A DNA stretch of 64,000 nucleotides from Periplaneta americana (Eukaryota > Arthropoda > Insecta > Blattodea > Blattidae). Below the pieces are notes generated by a model. The model worked only from the letters and a program-made list of their open reading frames with translations, was not told the DNA's origin and made no database searches. The translations under genes were made by a program, and so were the position numbers. This document shows positions 44,421 to 54,796 of this stretch, one piece after another (position 1 is the first letter of the stretch; the number at the start of each line of letters is the position of its first letter). Location: contig NC_091120.1 of assembly GCF_040183065.1 (NCBI RefSeq), positions 72,504,708 to 72,568,707 on the forward strand. The letters run 5' to 3'.

Positions 44421-44590
44421 AATAATGGCGAAATGAGTCCGAGGTCCAACGCTGAAAGTTACCTAGAAATTCTGCTTCAATTAGTTGGGGGAAAACCCCG
44501 AAAAACCCCAACCAGATAATTTGTCCCAACCAGAACCCGGGCCCGCTCGTTTCATAGCCAAACGTGCTAACCAATATTCCACAGCGGTGG
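44421..44590 (-). mobile_element. tRNA-derived SINE, family 1, innermost of the nest
   Basis: GAAATGAGTCCGAGGTCCAAC, GGGGGAAAACCCCGAAAAAC, AACCAGAACCCGGGCCCG and the closing ATTCCACAGCGGTGG match the 4.0-kb copy. The 3' end of the family is missing. Confidence 0.7.
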
Positions 44591-44811
44591 ACTACTGTAG
44601 TGTTACTCAACCTTTTTTGATTTTGAGGCTCCTTTTTTCCTCGCATTATTTTAGTGCGGCTCCCTGGCCTGAGGTGTAGAGTAGAATGTAGAACATACAA
44701 AGTAGTAATATGAAATTTGGTATAAATTCAAAAAGAAAAAAACTTAATTAGCTTGTTTTAATTTAATGTAAAATTGTCAGGTAATAAAATTTTCAAAGAA
44801 CAACTTTTAAA

Positions 44812-44812
<1 letters not shown>

Positions 44813-44870
<58 letters not shown>
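44813..44870. repeat. (ATT)n microsatellite
   Basis: About 19 units inside the hAT MITE. Confidence 0.95.
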
Positions 44871-45484
44871 CACATTTTTTCATTGCACCCCACTACCAGT
44901 TGGTCGGTCACCCTCAGGGCTGCAGCCCCCTTTCCCGGTTGAGAATCACTGATTTAGATTGAATCTGTTTTAAATACACTGAGGAAATATTTATATTGAC
45001 TAGGTACTCTTAATTAAATAGTCCTTAACTTATTTTATAGATAAGAGGTTTTATATATATTATATACAGTAGTGTGTTGCCCATAGTAGGTAAATTCCTG
45101 TGAGTGAAAGAGTATCTTTGGAGGTTGATGGAGATTGGAGAATTGACATCAAGGAAGACTATTGTTCTGTTTGGGAAATGTTTCCAGTGTGACAATGTGA
45201 ACTGATATTTGTGTAGGCCTATTCTGATGTACGATTTTTCTGAATGTTAGCCCACCGAAAAGTGGCAAATGAACAGACTAAGTAAGTGATGTGAATGGGA
45301 AGGATGGAATAAAAGGGGATGGTTCATGTTTTGTATTCGCAAGACTGTGTTTCCATACAATAATGTAGTTTCTACTTCTGAAAAATGTCCTAACAGCTAA
45401 CTAAATTATCCTCAACGGAAGATTTTTTTCTGGAACTTCTGCCATGTCTTCTCTCATCTTCATCACTCACCTGCATTTCATTGT

Positions 45485-45620
45485 GTGTTATTGTCCATTT
45501 CTGCAAAATTTTTCAATATAATGTCACGCATATCACGCCACAACTTCTACTTGATGCCTCTATTTTTGTATTATTCAAAAAATGATCCCAGAAACATTGT
45601 CTTTTATCTAATTGACTGAT
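45485..45620 (-). pseudogene. MADF/Myb-like accessory protein remnant of the Harbinger element
   Basis: The minus strand reads ISQLDKRQCFWDHFLNNTK, then in another frame KLWRDMRDIILKNFAEMDNN. The lone Trp after a basic segment and the W-R-D-M-R-D-I block resemble a MADF domain, the kind of DNA-binding partner encoded on the opposite strand in Harbinger elements. Short and frameshifted. Confidence 0.4.
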
Positions 45621-45689
45621 AACAGCTGCGCATCAAAAATCATAATGCTTTCAAACATGAATTTTACTGCTTATTATGTCGCTACGCTA

Positions 45690-46086
45690 TGCGTAGTACG
45701 CATGACTGTGTAAGCTCCCATATATGTAAGGTATTTTGCTACGGATCCGTAGTCCGTAGCGCGTAGCGGGACGTCCGTATGGATCCTACGGATGCGTACA
45801 GTACGCAGAACTGTGTAAGCTCCCATATATGTAAGGTATTTTGCTATGGATCCGTAGTCCGTAGCGCGTAGCGGGACGTCCGTATGGATCCTACGGATGC
45901 GTACAGTACGCAGAACTGTGTAAGCTCCCATATATGTAAGGTATTTTGCTACGGATCCGTAGTCCGTAGCGCTTAGCGGGACGTCCGTATGGATCCTACG
46001 GATGCGTACAGTACGCAGAACTGTGTAAGCTCCCATATATGTAAGGTATTTTGCTACGGATCCGTAGTCCGTAGCGCGTAGCATAC
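45690..46086. repeat. 105-bp subterminal tandem repeat (~3.7 units)
   Basis: Unit phase points (TAAGCTCCCATATATGTAAG) fall at 45711, 45816, 45921 and 46026, an exact 105-bp period. Each unit has the palindrome CTACGGATCCGTAG and the CGTATGGATCCTACG inversion. Units are nearly identical, so amplification is recent. The period is a multiple of three, which makes a 136-codon minus frame appear open. Confidence 0.93.
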
Positions 46087-46307
46087 GGATGACTGTGTAA
46101 CGGGCCTAACAAAAACTATGAACGGTAAAAGCAATTAATTTTATACATCAAAACAGTTTACGTTTCTAAACTTGAAGTTGCACTGCTACAACACATATCA
46201 CACAAAGTTGATATTTTAAACATGATATTAACAACATTATTATTATGATTTACCTATTTCCGTCACTAACGAACAACATTAATGGAATGACCCAGTAGAT
46301 AAAACTC

Positions 46308-46427
<120 letters not shown>

Positions 46428-46668
46428 AATTCATCCTCATGTAGGCTACATTCTTTGTTTATCAGAGTTCATCAAGTGCAAATCTAAACTGAGTTCCTAA
46501 TCAATTGGTAAGATGTATAAAAGTTATCAAAGTACCAGCCGCCGCAGTTTCGCTTTTGTTTACTATCATTCGGCCGGACTGCCTGCTACCTGTGTTCAAC
46601 CGTTGCACGGTAAGGGAGGAGTGAAGCCTCTGCAGTTCACAGCTCGAGAGCGCTATTCGACATCCCTG

Positions 46669-46930
46669 ATCTATCGCAATTGATGCAGATTCTGCTGTTT
46701 CTGAGAAAAACATTTTTCAGGATATCCCGCAGCAAAAAATTACATGGTGTTAGGTCGCATGATCTGGGTGGCCATTCTGTTGTGCCACGACGGCCAATCC
46801 ACGCATGGAATTGCTGGTTCAAGACGTCCCTCACTCCTAAACCAAAATGAGGTGGTGCTCCATCCTGGTGGCATATCAACTACATATCGGTAAAACGCGG
46901 GCTATCTACAAGTTCAGAAATAATCACCTC
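46669..46930 (-). pseudogene. Mariner-like transposase, catalytic-region remnant (outermost nest layer)
   Basis: The minus strand encodes HQDGAPPHFGLGVRDVLNQQ (second catalytic Asp), then FHAWIGRRG, EWPPRSCDLTPCNF (third Asp now Asn) and LKNVFLRNSR. It belongs to the same broad group as the 16.2-kb transposase. It is broken at 46668 by the hAT insertion; the other side of the break resumes at 42831 and runs leftward, where no conserved motif is clear. Confidence 0.68.
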
Positions 46931-47699
46931 TTCCAGCATCTGAAGATATCGGTCCTCGTAAACCTTCCTTCAAAAAAGAATCGTTCTATGGCACCAGTTA
47001 TTCGTTATGACATCTGTATTATGTATATAAGTATGAAACCTAAGAACGAATATTGAGGAAAGCGACTTTTAACCTACCTTGTAGTTATATAACACAGCAT
47101 GTTAGGTATCAAGTTTCTACTTTCTTTCAGGTCTGCAACTATACTTTACAGTAAATTCGTAAGTCTTTAATTTTTTCATTCTGGATAATAGGTTTCAAGA
47201 ATATTATCTGTAGGTACCTAAATTGCAGTTATTGTATAGCCTATATCGTCCTCCTCCAAATGAGGTGACCACTGGAATCAGGAATGTAATAATTACAACA
47301 GCTATAAAAATTATTACGGAAATAAATAATAATAATAATATCTTTTTCTCCATTTTCTATATTTTATAACCGCATTGCTTCATTGTTGGCCCGCATGCGA
47401 ATGATTTAGCAGGTAGGTACACGATTTGCGATAAAAAGTAGTGATATAGTTACGATAAATTAATTTAACACACTTATTTATCCGTAATGAACCATTACTT
47501 ACCGCTCATTAGATGTTAAGAAAATTTGGTTGGTATTTTAAGTATTTTAATATTGATTAGTTAAGGTTTAATTTGGATTTATTTATTGAAGCTTGATGAA
47601 ACCAGCAGTTTTCGATAAACGCTTCCTTTATAGGCCTACAGTACAAGCTCTTTAGTAGCCTAATAAAGTGTACATTATTTCACTCTTTTTCCAAACAGC
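46931..47699. other. No gene seen
   Basis: AT-rich. 47245-47285 contains a GAGGTGACCACTGG-type block that recurs near 58405-58440 (dispersed repeat). TAGGCCTA at 47631-47638. Confidence 0.4.
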
Positions 47700-47727
47700 T
47701 TTTGATAAAGCGTCGTAAAATAACCAA
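47700..47727 (+). mobile_element. SINE family-1 3'-end fragment
   Basis: TTTGATAAAGCGTCG followed by TAAAATAACCAACT is the exact 3' terminus seen (inverted) at 3953 and 53286. Only 28 bp remains, truncated by the adjacent mariner-like element. Confidence 0.55.
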
Positions 47728-47887
47728 CTGTACATGTTGTGAGGGGTGATAATATTGGTGATTCTGAACAAAAACGTTCTTAACAGTATCTGACTTACAG
47801 ATGTTTGAAAATCGCGGGCGTCAGACTCATGTCCTTCATCAACACTCACATGCGGACCAAACCTAAACGACATTAAGTTGTAGTAGG

Positions 47888-48307
47888 CAGGGTGCGAATT
47901 AACGGAGGGATGAAGGGGATTTCCTCCCTGTTGGAAAGTTATCCTTCTCTCATAAATTCATATTAACATCCCTGCCAGGGATAACTTCTATCCCCCTCAC
48001 AAAATATAATTGTTTTAATACGAGTATATGTACTTTATAAAGTACAGTATAAAGTAAGCAAAGAAAATAATATTGATGTATTATCACCACCGGAAAGGCG
48101 ACAACAATCAATAACTTAGGAATTACACATCTTATCTTAAGCCTGCTCATGAATAATTATTATTATAATCAAGATGCAAGACAAGCAACTCAGTGCGACC
48201 AAGCGTTGAGCCGTATCGAATGAGGATAGTAATAATTGTATGTGTATGGTATTCTCTATCTAGGATTCTATCCCCCCCCCTCATCAGAAATCATAATTCA
48301 CACCCTG
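47888..48307. mobile_element. hAT MITE with perfect 8-bp TSD
   Basis: Flanks GTAGTAGG on both sides (47880-47887, 48308-48315). Ends CAGGGTGCGAATTA and its inverse (CAGGGTGTGAATTA). 420 bp, non-coding. Inserted in the mariner-like element. Confidence 0.88.
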
Positions 48308-48317
48308 GTAGTAGGAT

Positions 48318-48610
48318 CAATGAAACGTATCATGGGCGTTTAATCTGTCGCTGTGGAATAATTTGTTGGCCACCGAGGTCATCCGGCCTTACTCCATTGG
48401 ATTACTGTGTGTGGGGTTGCTTAAGAGCGAAGTCTACAAGGACAAAGTGGAAACAAGGCAGGAACTTCTCGGTTTCATTTTACATGCTTGTGCTCAAGTA
48501 AAGAAATGTCCGAATCAGCTCTGATCAGCAACAAAGCAACTGTCTACAAGAGCTGCAAAGTACATTGAAGTTGACAGTGGACTACTGTATTTGAACATGT
48601 TCTGTAAAGA
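48318..48610 (+). pseudogene. Mariner-like transposase C-terminal remnant
   Basis: Reads INETYHGRLICRCG, then WPPRSSGLTPLDYCVWG (third catalytic Asp retained). In another frame it continues SEVYKDKVETRQELLGFIL, HACAQVKKCPNQL and AAKYIEVDSGLLY. Frameshift at ~48430. The order and spacing match the C-terminus of insect mariner-like transposases. Confidence 0.65.
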
Positions 48611-48829
48611 AAAGTACACAATTAAACAGAACATAAGATAACAATGTTTTAATTTACTATCACCTGCACTTTTCCAGTTTCTTATTATTACCTTTAGTTT
48701 ACTCCGAAACCGTTAAGAACAGGACATATGTTCATACAAACTTTTTTGTTCAGAATCACCAATATTATCATCCCTCAAACCATGTACGGTACCTTTCCTC
48801 CTGACTCATCCTGTATTTAAAATTTTTGT

Positions 48830-50028
48830 CAGACATCTGTTTGATTTGTAATTTTGTATTAAGAATATTACTTGTTAACCAAGTTTCAGACCCATACAAG
48901 AGTACAGCTTCCACATTGCTTCTGAATTTTTTTTAATTTTGTGCTTCTAGAGATGTATTTATTTTTCCAAATAGGGCAAAAGTGGACGGATATTCTATTA
49001 ATAACATCATCAAATGTTCCACTAGTTTGGCTAACTGTACTCCCGAATGTAGAAACTGATTCTATTGCCTTATTTCCAATCATTTGTTTTTTCTGAGTCC
49101 TAGAATTTATACGCAGTTCTTTTATTTTTCCAATATTTGTTTTCAAGCCTGCTGGACTAGAAATGTTATGCAAATCAGAAACTTTTCCTTGCATATGCTC
49201 AAAGCGTTGAACAAAAAGGCAGATATCGTCGGAGTAGTCTAAGTTCTCAAGCCTTTCAAATACATTGCATCTGGTGCCCCGAAGAGGATCTTCATTGAGT
49301 TTTTTTACAATGTCATCCAGAATCAATATAAAGAGCAATGGAGACAAAATACATCCTTGTCGCACATTACTACTGACAGGGAGAGCTTCGTTGAATTTTC
49401 CATTATGAAGAACCTGGATATTATAACCATTATACTCGTATATTTCCTTTATTAAGCTTGAAATTTTATCCAGCAATCCATATGTCTTTAGCACCTTCCA
49501 TATATATTCATATTTCAGAGAATCAAAAACCTGTTCGAAATCAACAAAAGTAACATGCAATTCCAATTCACACTCTGTTCAATTATTAGGCGTAGTGTAT
49601 TAATGTGATCTTTTCAGATATGGTTTTTCCTTATATCTGCTTGCGCTTTCCTCATACGTGTTTTCAGTACTTCTTTTATCCTGTTCAAGATTATTCTGGA
49701 AAACACTTTCCCCGGAATTGACAAAAAGGATATACCTTTGCAGTTTTCGCATGTATTTGTCTCTCTTTTTAGGAATTTTAACTATAATACCACTCTTCCA
49801 ATCATCTGGAATCTTTTCAATAATCCATATACTTCTGAAGAGGGGTAGTAAGACGGATGCCCAAAAGCTCTGTAGAGTTATGTATCCTTCTGTTACTAAA
49901 ATTGTTCCAAGGGATACAAAATATAGATTCCTCTTTTCTTGACTTTCCTGATGTTGGAGACGATGCATACCTCTGAAACGCTGGATGTTTCTGCATCTGT
50001 AACGAAGTAAGCCACAAAAAACCCACAA
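48830..50028 (-). mobile_element. Third LINE lineage: reverse transcriptase fragment
   Basis: On minus: EKIPDDWKSGIIVKIPKKRD (thumb/finger entry), a degraded I-SLL region, then HVTFVDFEQVFDSLKYEY (motif A), VRQGCILSPLLFILILDD (motif B), and LDYSDDICLF (motif C, catalytic YSDD). Then KTNIGKIKELRINSRT and a weak cysteine/GSETW-like end near 48890. 48886-49566 is open for 226 codons. Separated from the upstream part by a frameshift near 49580. No tail or target duplication found. Confidence 0.75.
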
Positions 50029-50083
50029 ATGTCACACTGTCATTACTATTACCTGCTCATTGGCGTACATCTTATCGTGGTGA

Positions 50084-50654
50084 GGAGGCTTCCGGTTCAC
50101 AATGACTCTCAGAGCTATATCATCTTTAGCGTAGCTACTAGGAGGGCCTCTTTTGCCAGACAGTTCTGAGAAGACCCAGAGTAAAAAACACCCATGCCAA
50201 TAATCCAGGCTACTCACCTACATCATCATAATCATCACCATAGTGATCAAGTTTTATGGCTATAGAGACTTGTTACACATTCTGTATTACAGAATCCTTC
50301 TATCTTTTAAGGCCCTCCTAGTAGCTACGCTAAAGATGATATAGCTCTGAGAGTCATTGTGAACCGGAAGCCTCCGTTTTCTTGTGCTATGTATTTGATT
50401 GTGTTTAGTTCTTCGTTGTAATGAACCAACAGGATTACAGTATGGTGATGATTATGATGATGTAGGTGAGTAGCCTGGATTATTGGCATGGGTGTTTTTT
50501 ACTCTGGGTCTTCTCAGTTCACTATGAACTGTAATCCTGTTGGTTCACGGGTCTTCAAACAGCTGTAATACAGAATGTGTAACAAGTCTCTATAGCCATA
50601 ACACTTGATTACAACGAAGAACTAAACACAATCAAATACATAGCACAAGAAAAC
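50084..50654. repeat. Five interleaved inverted repeats
   Basis: Perfect or near-perfect pairs: a 50084-50148 with 50311-50375 (65 bp); b 50166-50242 with 50441-50517 (77 bp); c 50251-50292 with 50563-50602; d 50377-50422 with 50608-50654 (~46 bp); e 50423-50441 with 50529-50548. The order is a b c a' d e b' e' c' d', so the pairs cross and cannot all form hairpins at once. The right half runs into the Penelope-like coding remnant, and d is an inverted copy of its first codons. Confidence 0.88.
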
Positions 50655-51301
50655 GTATACAACCCCAACATAATAGACAACATAATACGTAAGACAAAAC
50701 AAAACCACAAAAAAACAGAAGAATACAACATAAACACAAGAATACAAAAAATACATCACACTAACATACGAAAACAAAAACACACATAAAATTCCAACCT
50801 CATTCAAGAAACTAAACTACAACATCGCATACAGAACAAATAACATTCTACAAAAACATCTCAACACACAAACAACACAAACAAACAAACAAATACAACC
50901 ACACAGGCGTATACAATCTCAAATGTAACACCTGCAACAACTTCTACATAGGTCAGACAGGCAGATCATTTCAAACACGTTACAAAGAACACATCACAGC
51001 CATAACAAAATTACAAAACACCTCCATATATGCAGAACACATCACAAATGCCAACCACACCCACAGAGACATCAACACAGACATGGAAATACTGTACATC
51101 CAACCAAAAAGCCAGAAACTCAACACACTAGAACAATATGAAATATACAGACACACGAAAACACACCCCAACGATATTCTCAGCACACAACTCAATTTCA
51201 AAACACATACACTCTTTGACTCTACACTACTAACACATCCACAGAGGAAACAAGAGGCGCCAAGCCCAACAACGACCAGTTCCGAAGATGACCGAAAATA
51301 G
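50606..51301 (+). pseudogene. Penelope-like element C-terminal region with GIY-YIG endonuclease
   Basis: Begins YNEELNTIKYIAQENVYNPN (RT thumb end), then KTKQNHKKTEEYN, and after frameshifts NIAYRTNNILQKHL. Open from ~50885 to the stop at 51299-51301: NKYNHTGVYNLKCNTCNNFY, IGQTGRSFQTRYKEHITAIT, TSIYAEHI, NHTHRDINTDMEILYIQ and LNTLEQYEIYRH. The GVYNL...FYIGQTGR pair, with CNTC between, is the GIY-YIG nuclease joined to the Penelope CCHH-like linker. RT catalytic motifs are not present; 5'-truncated. Confidence 0.82.
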
Positions 51302-51321
51302 GTCGAAACATGTTAACAAGG
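51276..51321 (+). ncRNA. Hammerhead-ribozyme-like motif, core-mutated
   Basis: Directly overlaps the end of the GIY-YIG frame. CCGAAGA takes the CUGANGA box position (U4 is C), then U, helix II GACC-GAAAATA-GGUC, then GAAA, a palindromic stem III ACATGT and U at the cleavage position. Flanks GTT/AAC and CC/GG can form stem I. The palindromic stem III is the dimeric form seen in retroelement hammerheads. The U4-to-C change predicts loss of activity. Confidence 0.55.
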
Positions 51322-51324
51322 TAC

Positions 51325-52841
51325 GTTAATAATATTTAACACAAGGAAGTTCTTATCATACATATGCCAAAGTGATACAGTGTTAAAAGTTGTGTAATCA
51401 AGATGTATACTTAAAGAAGCATTTGTTATTTTAGTTGTTTATATTTAAAAAATAATATGGATCATTAAAATGTTAAAATAATAACATATTTTATCAAAAT
51501 TGAGGAAAAAAAGTATTTTTCAAGAGGTAAGTAAAGGATTTTAGTTTATATTTTTCATATAGTTAATAGAAATAATTTTAAGTGAAAATAGTTTAAATGT
51601 TGAGAGAATTTTGGAAAATACCAGGGAAATGCTGAGTGACTCCATAGATTTGATCTAAAATATTGAAAAACAATTTCTGATGGTAAAAAGTATAGGCTAT
51701 TAGAAAATACTCAAACTGCAGAAAAAGAGGAAAGGTTGTATTGTATGTTTTTCTAATTTTATTTCGTCACGATTAAAAGACAATAAGATGTAAATATTTA
51801 AATACACTTACTTTTACCTTTGGCAAAATGTACCTCCGGCCTTATAAGCTATCACTTTAGTTTTTTTAACATATATTTTCCTCGAAAATTTTATAACAAC
51901 TTTATGTAAATTGTGTACTGAATACTGACGGTATTACTAATAAAAAGTCATACATACGTTTAACTGCCTTATACTTATACAGTGAATAGCTCGTTTATGA
52001 ATCGTGTGTACATTCCTGAGTAATAATCACTATATACGTCGTGTATAGCAATAAATATAAGTGAAATGAAATAAAGTGTATGGAATAACCCGCATACGTT
52101 GGGAGAACTAAAAGATGATATAAGAAGAGAAATTTCAGCAATTTTGAGAAGAAGAACTAATGCTTTTTTTAATGGTGTGAGAGATGTCTGGCGGCACAAG
52201 GACATCATTTTCGACATATTCTATGACAAGGGTAGTTGCCTATTGTAATTTTCATGAGTAGTCTATGCGCTTGACTTAAAGAGCTATGAATATTCCACTC
52301 TACCGGCAAACAGCTTGCTTGAATTTCAGGTTGTTCTATCATGTGGGAGGAGAAAACATTTCGACATTTCGAAAAAAGTTCTCTGTACAGGAAATAATAC
52401 CACTTCATCTCGATCTTCATAATTAAAACTTGAGTCCACACTCTGAACTGCGACAAAATCAATTCGATATTCTGCGCATGCGTACTATCGGTTCTATCAC
52501 GTCCGCTCTCATTTACACATAGAGTATCCTTCAGATGACACATCTGAATGTTCCTACGTGGAGTATACATTTTACATCTACGGTCAGAGTTAAGCGGTTC
52601 AGAAAATGTAGGTCTACAACCGTTAAGTCGGTATGTGACTTTGTTAATTACGTAATTGTAGGTAAAGTGTAGCCTATATTTTCAAAGATTATTCAATTTT
52701 TAATTTACATGTTATGATACAAACTAAGTCAGGTACTCTAAAAAGCAAAGCCTCGTCCTCAAATGCAATCCATTAGAATAAAAGTTATGACATACATAAA
52801 TATTATACAGACAAAAATAATTAGGTAATACAAATATTAAG
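51325..52841. other. AT-rich DNA, no gene seen
   Basis: A 121-codon minus frame (52205-52570) has no recognisable domain. No TIRs or simple repeats noticed. Confidence 0.4.
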
Positions 52842-53053
52842 CCACCGGTATGACTCAGGCGGTAGTGCGTTTGCCTGCTGATTCGGAATTGCGCTCGAGT
52901 GTGGGTTGGATTCCATCTTGGGCTGATTACCTGATTTGTTTCCCGGAGGTTTCAAAAATCGTGAGGCGAATATCAGATAATCTATGGCGAATCCTCTGCC
53001 ACTTTTCGCTAAATACCATATCGTTATCACCAATTACGTCGACACTAAATAAC
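52842..53053 (+). mobile_element. tRNA-derived SINE, family 2, near full length
   Basis: Head: GACTCAGGCGGTAGTGCG (A-box), TTGCCTGCTGATTCGGAA, B-box GTGGGTTGGATTCC. Body: TTGGGCTGATTACCTGATT, AGGCGAAT, CTATGGCGAATCCTC. 3' end: CGCTAAATACCATATCG and CGACACTAAATAAC. This is the reference copy for the fragments at 19150 and 54797. Confidence 0.8.
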
Positions 53054-53285
53054 ACAGTAGTTGATACAGCGTGTTAAATAGCCAAATAAAAAATTACAAA
53101 TATTAGAAAATGATAAAAAATAATATCTATAATAATAATCATCATAACAATATTAGTAATAATAATAAAATTGACAGAAATATATATAAAACTGATATGC
53201 GAGATGCATTCATATAAGCCTATCGTGATCATGCAAACCGTAGTAATATTAGTAATAAATATATCGTACATTGATTATTTATTTT

Positions 53286-53506
53286 CATTGGTTATTTTAC
53301 AACCCTTTATCAACAGCTACGATTATCTAATGTCTGAATGAGTTGAAGGTGATAATGTCAGCGCAAAAGTTATCCAGGATTTGCAATTAAAGAATTTAGG
53401 GAAAACTACGGAAAAACCTCATGCAGGTAACTTGTCCCAACCAGGATTTCAATTTGGGCCCGTTGGTTTCACGGTCCGGTATGCTAATCGTTACTCCGCA
53501 GCGACG
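53286..53506 (-). mobile_element. tRNA-derived SINE, family 1
   Basis: ATTGGTTATTTTACAACCC (3' end on minus), TGTCTGAATGAGTTGAAGG, GGGAAAACTACGGAAAAACC and GTTACTCCGCAGCG match the family along its length. The B-box is mutated (CAGGATTTCAATTTG). Confidence 0.72.
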
Positions 53507-54632
53507 AACTCGTATATCGTTAATAACAATAAAATTTATAAGAAATTCAAACGCATTCATAGGCAATAAAATATAATTTTTTACCAGAGATAGACAAAAA
53601 AAAAAATCAGTAGTCAGGCCCTTTACTTTCAGGAGCCACCATATTTCGTTCTGACATACAATGAGGGAACCATTACAGCTAAGATAAAGATATATTTACT
53701 GAAATATATTAAAGAATATTAAATATTTATGCATTGCAAACACGCTCTCAGAGACGCTCTGAAGCAATGTAGAACAATATCTTGAGATGCTCAACAAATA
53801 TAACGATATTCATTTAAAAAGTACATTCGAGTTTCTTCCTACAACCGATTTTGTTAACATTACATATTAGTCGTAATGACATAAAAGAATCGAAATCTTA
53901 AAAAATGTTGAACTCAAACAGTTCAGGCGCCACATACAATTTTTAGTCGCTTGGCGCCCGGAATTTGTGTACCGCTGATTTTTACAATAAGTAAAACGCA
54001 TCTAGATACTTCAAATCAGGGATTCAAAGCGCCTGACCTGCGTGCTCTCAATAATCTGTACAACATTTCCTTAAGAGCGAGAAGTGAACTTTGTTGGATT
54101 TGGATTGCTTTAGACCCAATTAAAGTTTGAAATTATCAAATGAAGAAATATAATTTTCAGCATAAATTTAAAATAAAATACATTGTGAGTACATGCGTTA
54201 CGAGTCTCTACACCTTAAACTCAATGACTGTAAACATTTTAAGTGTTTCAAATAAAAAATTCGCTTTCTTTCTGATGAAACACATTTTCTTCTTTCCTAA
54301 TGAAGTGCTCAATAACAAATTCTTCAATTATAGCGCTCATTTTCAACCGGGCTAGCTTTGTTTTGTTTTCATATGTTCACTGAGTAGCAGATGGAACTAA
54401 GTAGTATTGGATGACGTCAAGCTATACTCCATACGTACCTACACTGTTACAGGTTGCATGGAGGCTTTAGGCAACCAAACGCAGGACTCTAATAATAACA
54501 AGGAAATGAGCATAATCCATAATATGAAACGTGATATATAGGCCTAAACAAATGAAAAACTACAATTACAAAACAGAAGAGCAAAGGAGTAGGCTACATA
54601 CATTCTATTGCAACATCCATACGTTAAATTCA

Positions 54633-54638
<6 letters not shown>
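53507..54638. other. No gene seen
   Basis: AT-rich. TAGGCCTA at 54539-54546. Confidence 0.4.

Positions 54639-54679
<41 letters not shown>
54639..54679. repeat. (TA)n microsatellite
   Basis: About 20 TA units. Confidence 0.95.
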
Positions 54680-54683
<4 letters not shown>

Positions 54684-54796
54684 CAAAACAGTAGTTCATA
54701 TCTAATTATTTTTAATTACTCTAAGCCGATGCATTATTATTTTACTAAGAAACAATTTTTATAAGAGGATAGAATGTTACTTTTAACAAAAACAAT

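Larger units (their letters stand above)
44167..44951. mobile_element. hAT-type MITE with 8-bp TSD
   Basis: Left end CAGAGTTTCTCAACC, right end GGTTGAGAATCACTG, inverted. Flanks ATATAGAT and ATTTAGAT (7 of 8 identical; 44159-44166, 44952-44959). The left-end sequence is repeated in diverged form at ~44597-44700 (TAGTGTTACTCAACC, TTTTAGTGCGGCTCC), suggesting one MITE inserted into, or duplicated within, another. A SINE lies between the two left ends. Confidence 0.7.
43648..46106 (+). mobile_element. PIF/Harbinger element, TAA TSD, decayed
   Basis: Ends GGCCCGTTACACAGTCATCC are inverted over ~32 bp and flanked by TAA (43645-43647, 46107-46109), matching the 3-bp TWA duplications of PIF/Harbinger. 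It has traces of the two genes typical of the group: a HARBI1-like N-terminus on plus (43831-43948) and a MADF-like block on minus (45485-45620). The right subterminal region is a 105-bp tandem array. The centre contains a hAT MITE with a SINE in it. 2459 bp in all. Confidence 0.75.
47729..48787 (+). mobile_element. Mariner-like element with ~45-bp TIRs, interrupted by a hAT MITE
   Basis: Inverted ends share GTACATG, TGAGGG-TGATAATATTGG and TGATTCTGAACAAAAA (47729-47775, 48740-48787). The right part codes for a transposase C-terminus on the plus strand. Excluding the 420-bp MITE, ~640 bp remains, so it is internally deleted. Confidence 0.65.

Noticed and set aside
44774..44962. Leucine-rich membrane peptide
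   Set aside because: The leucine run is the (ATT)n microsatellite read in one frame.
45674..46084. 136-codon protein of 35-residue repeats
   Set aside because: The 105-bp tandem unit is divisible by three, so any stop-free unit yields a long frame; it lies at a transposon terminus.
45690..46086. CRISPR-like array
   Set aside because: Units are contiguous without unique spacers, and the genome is eukaryotic.
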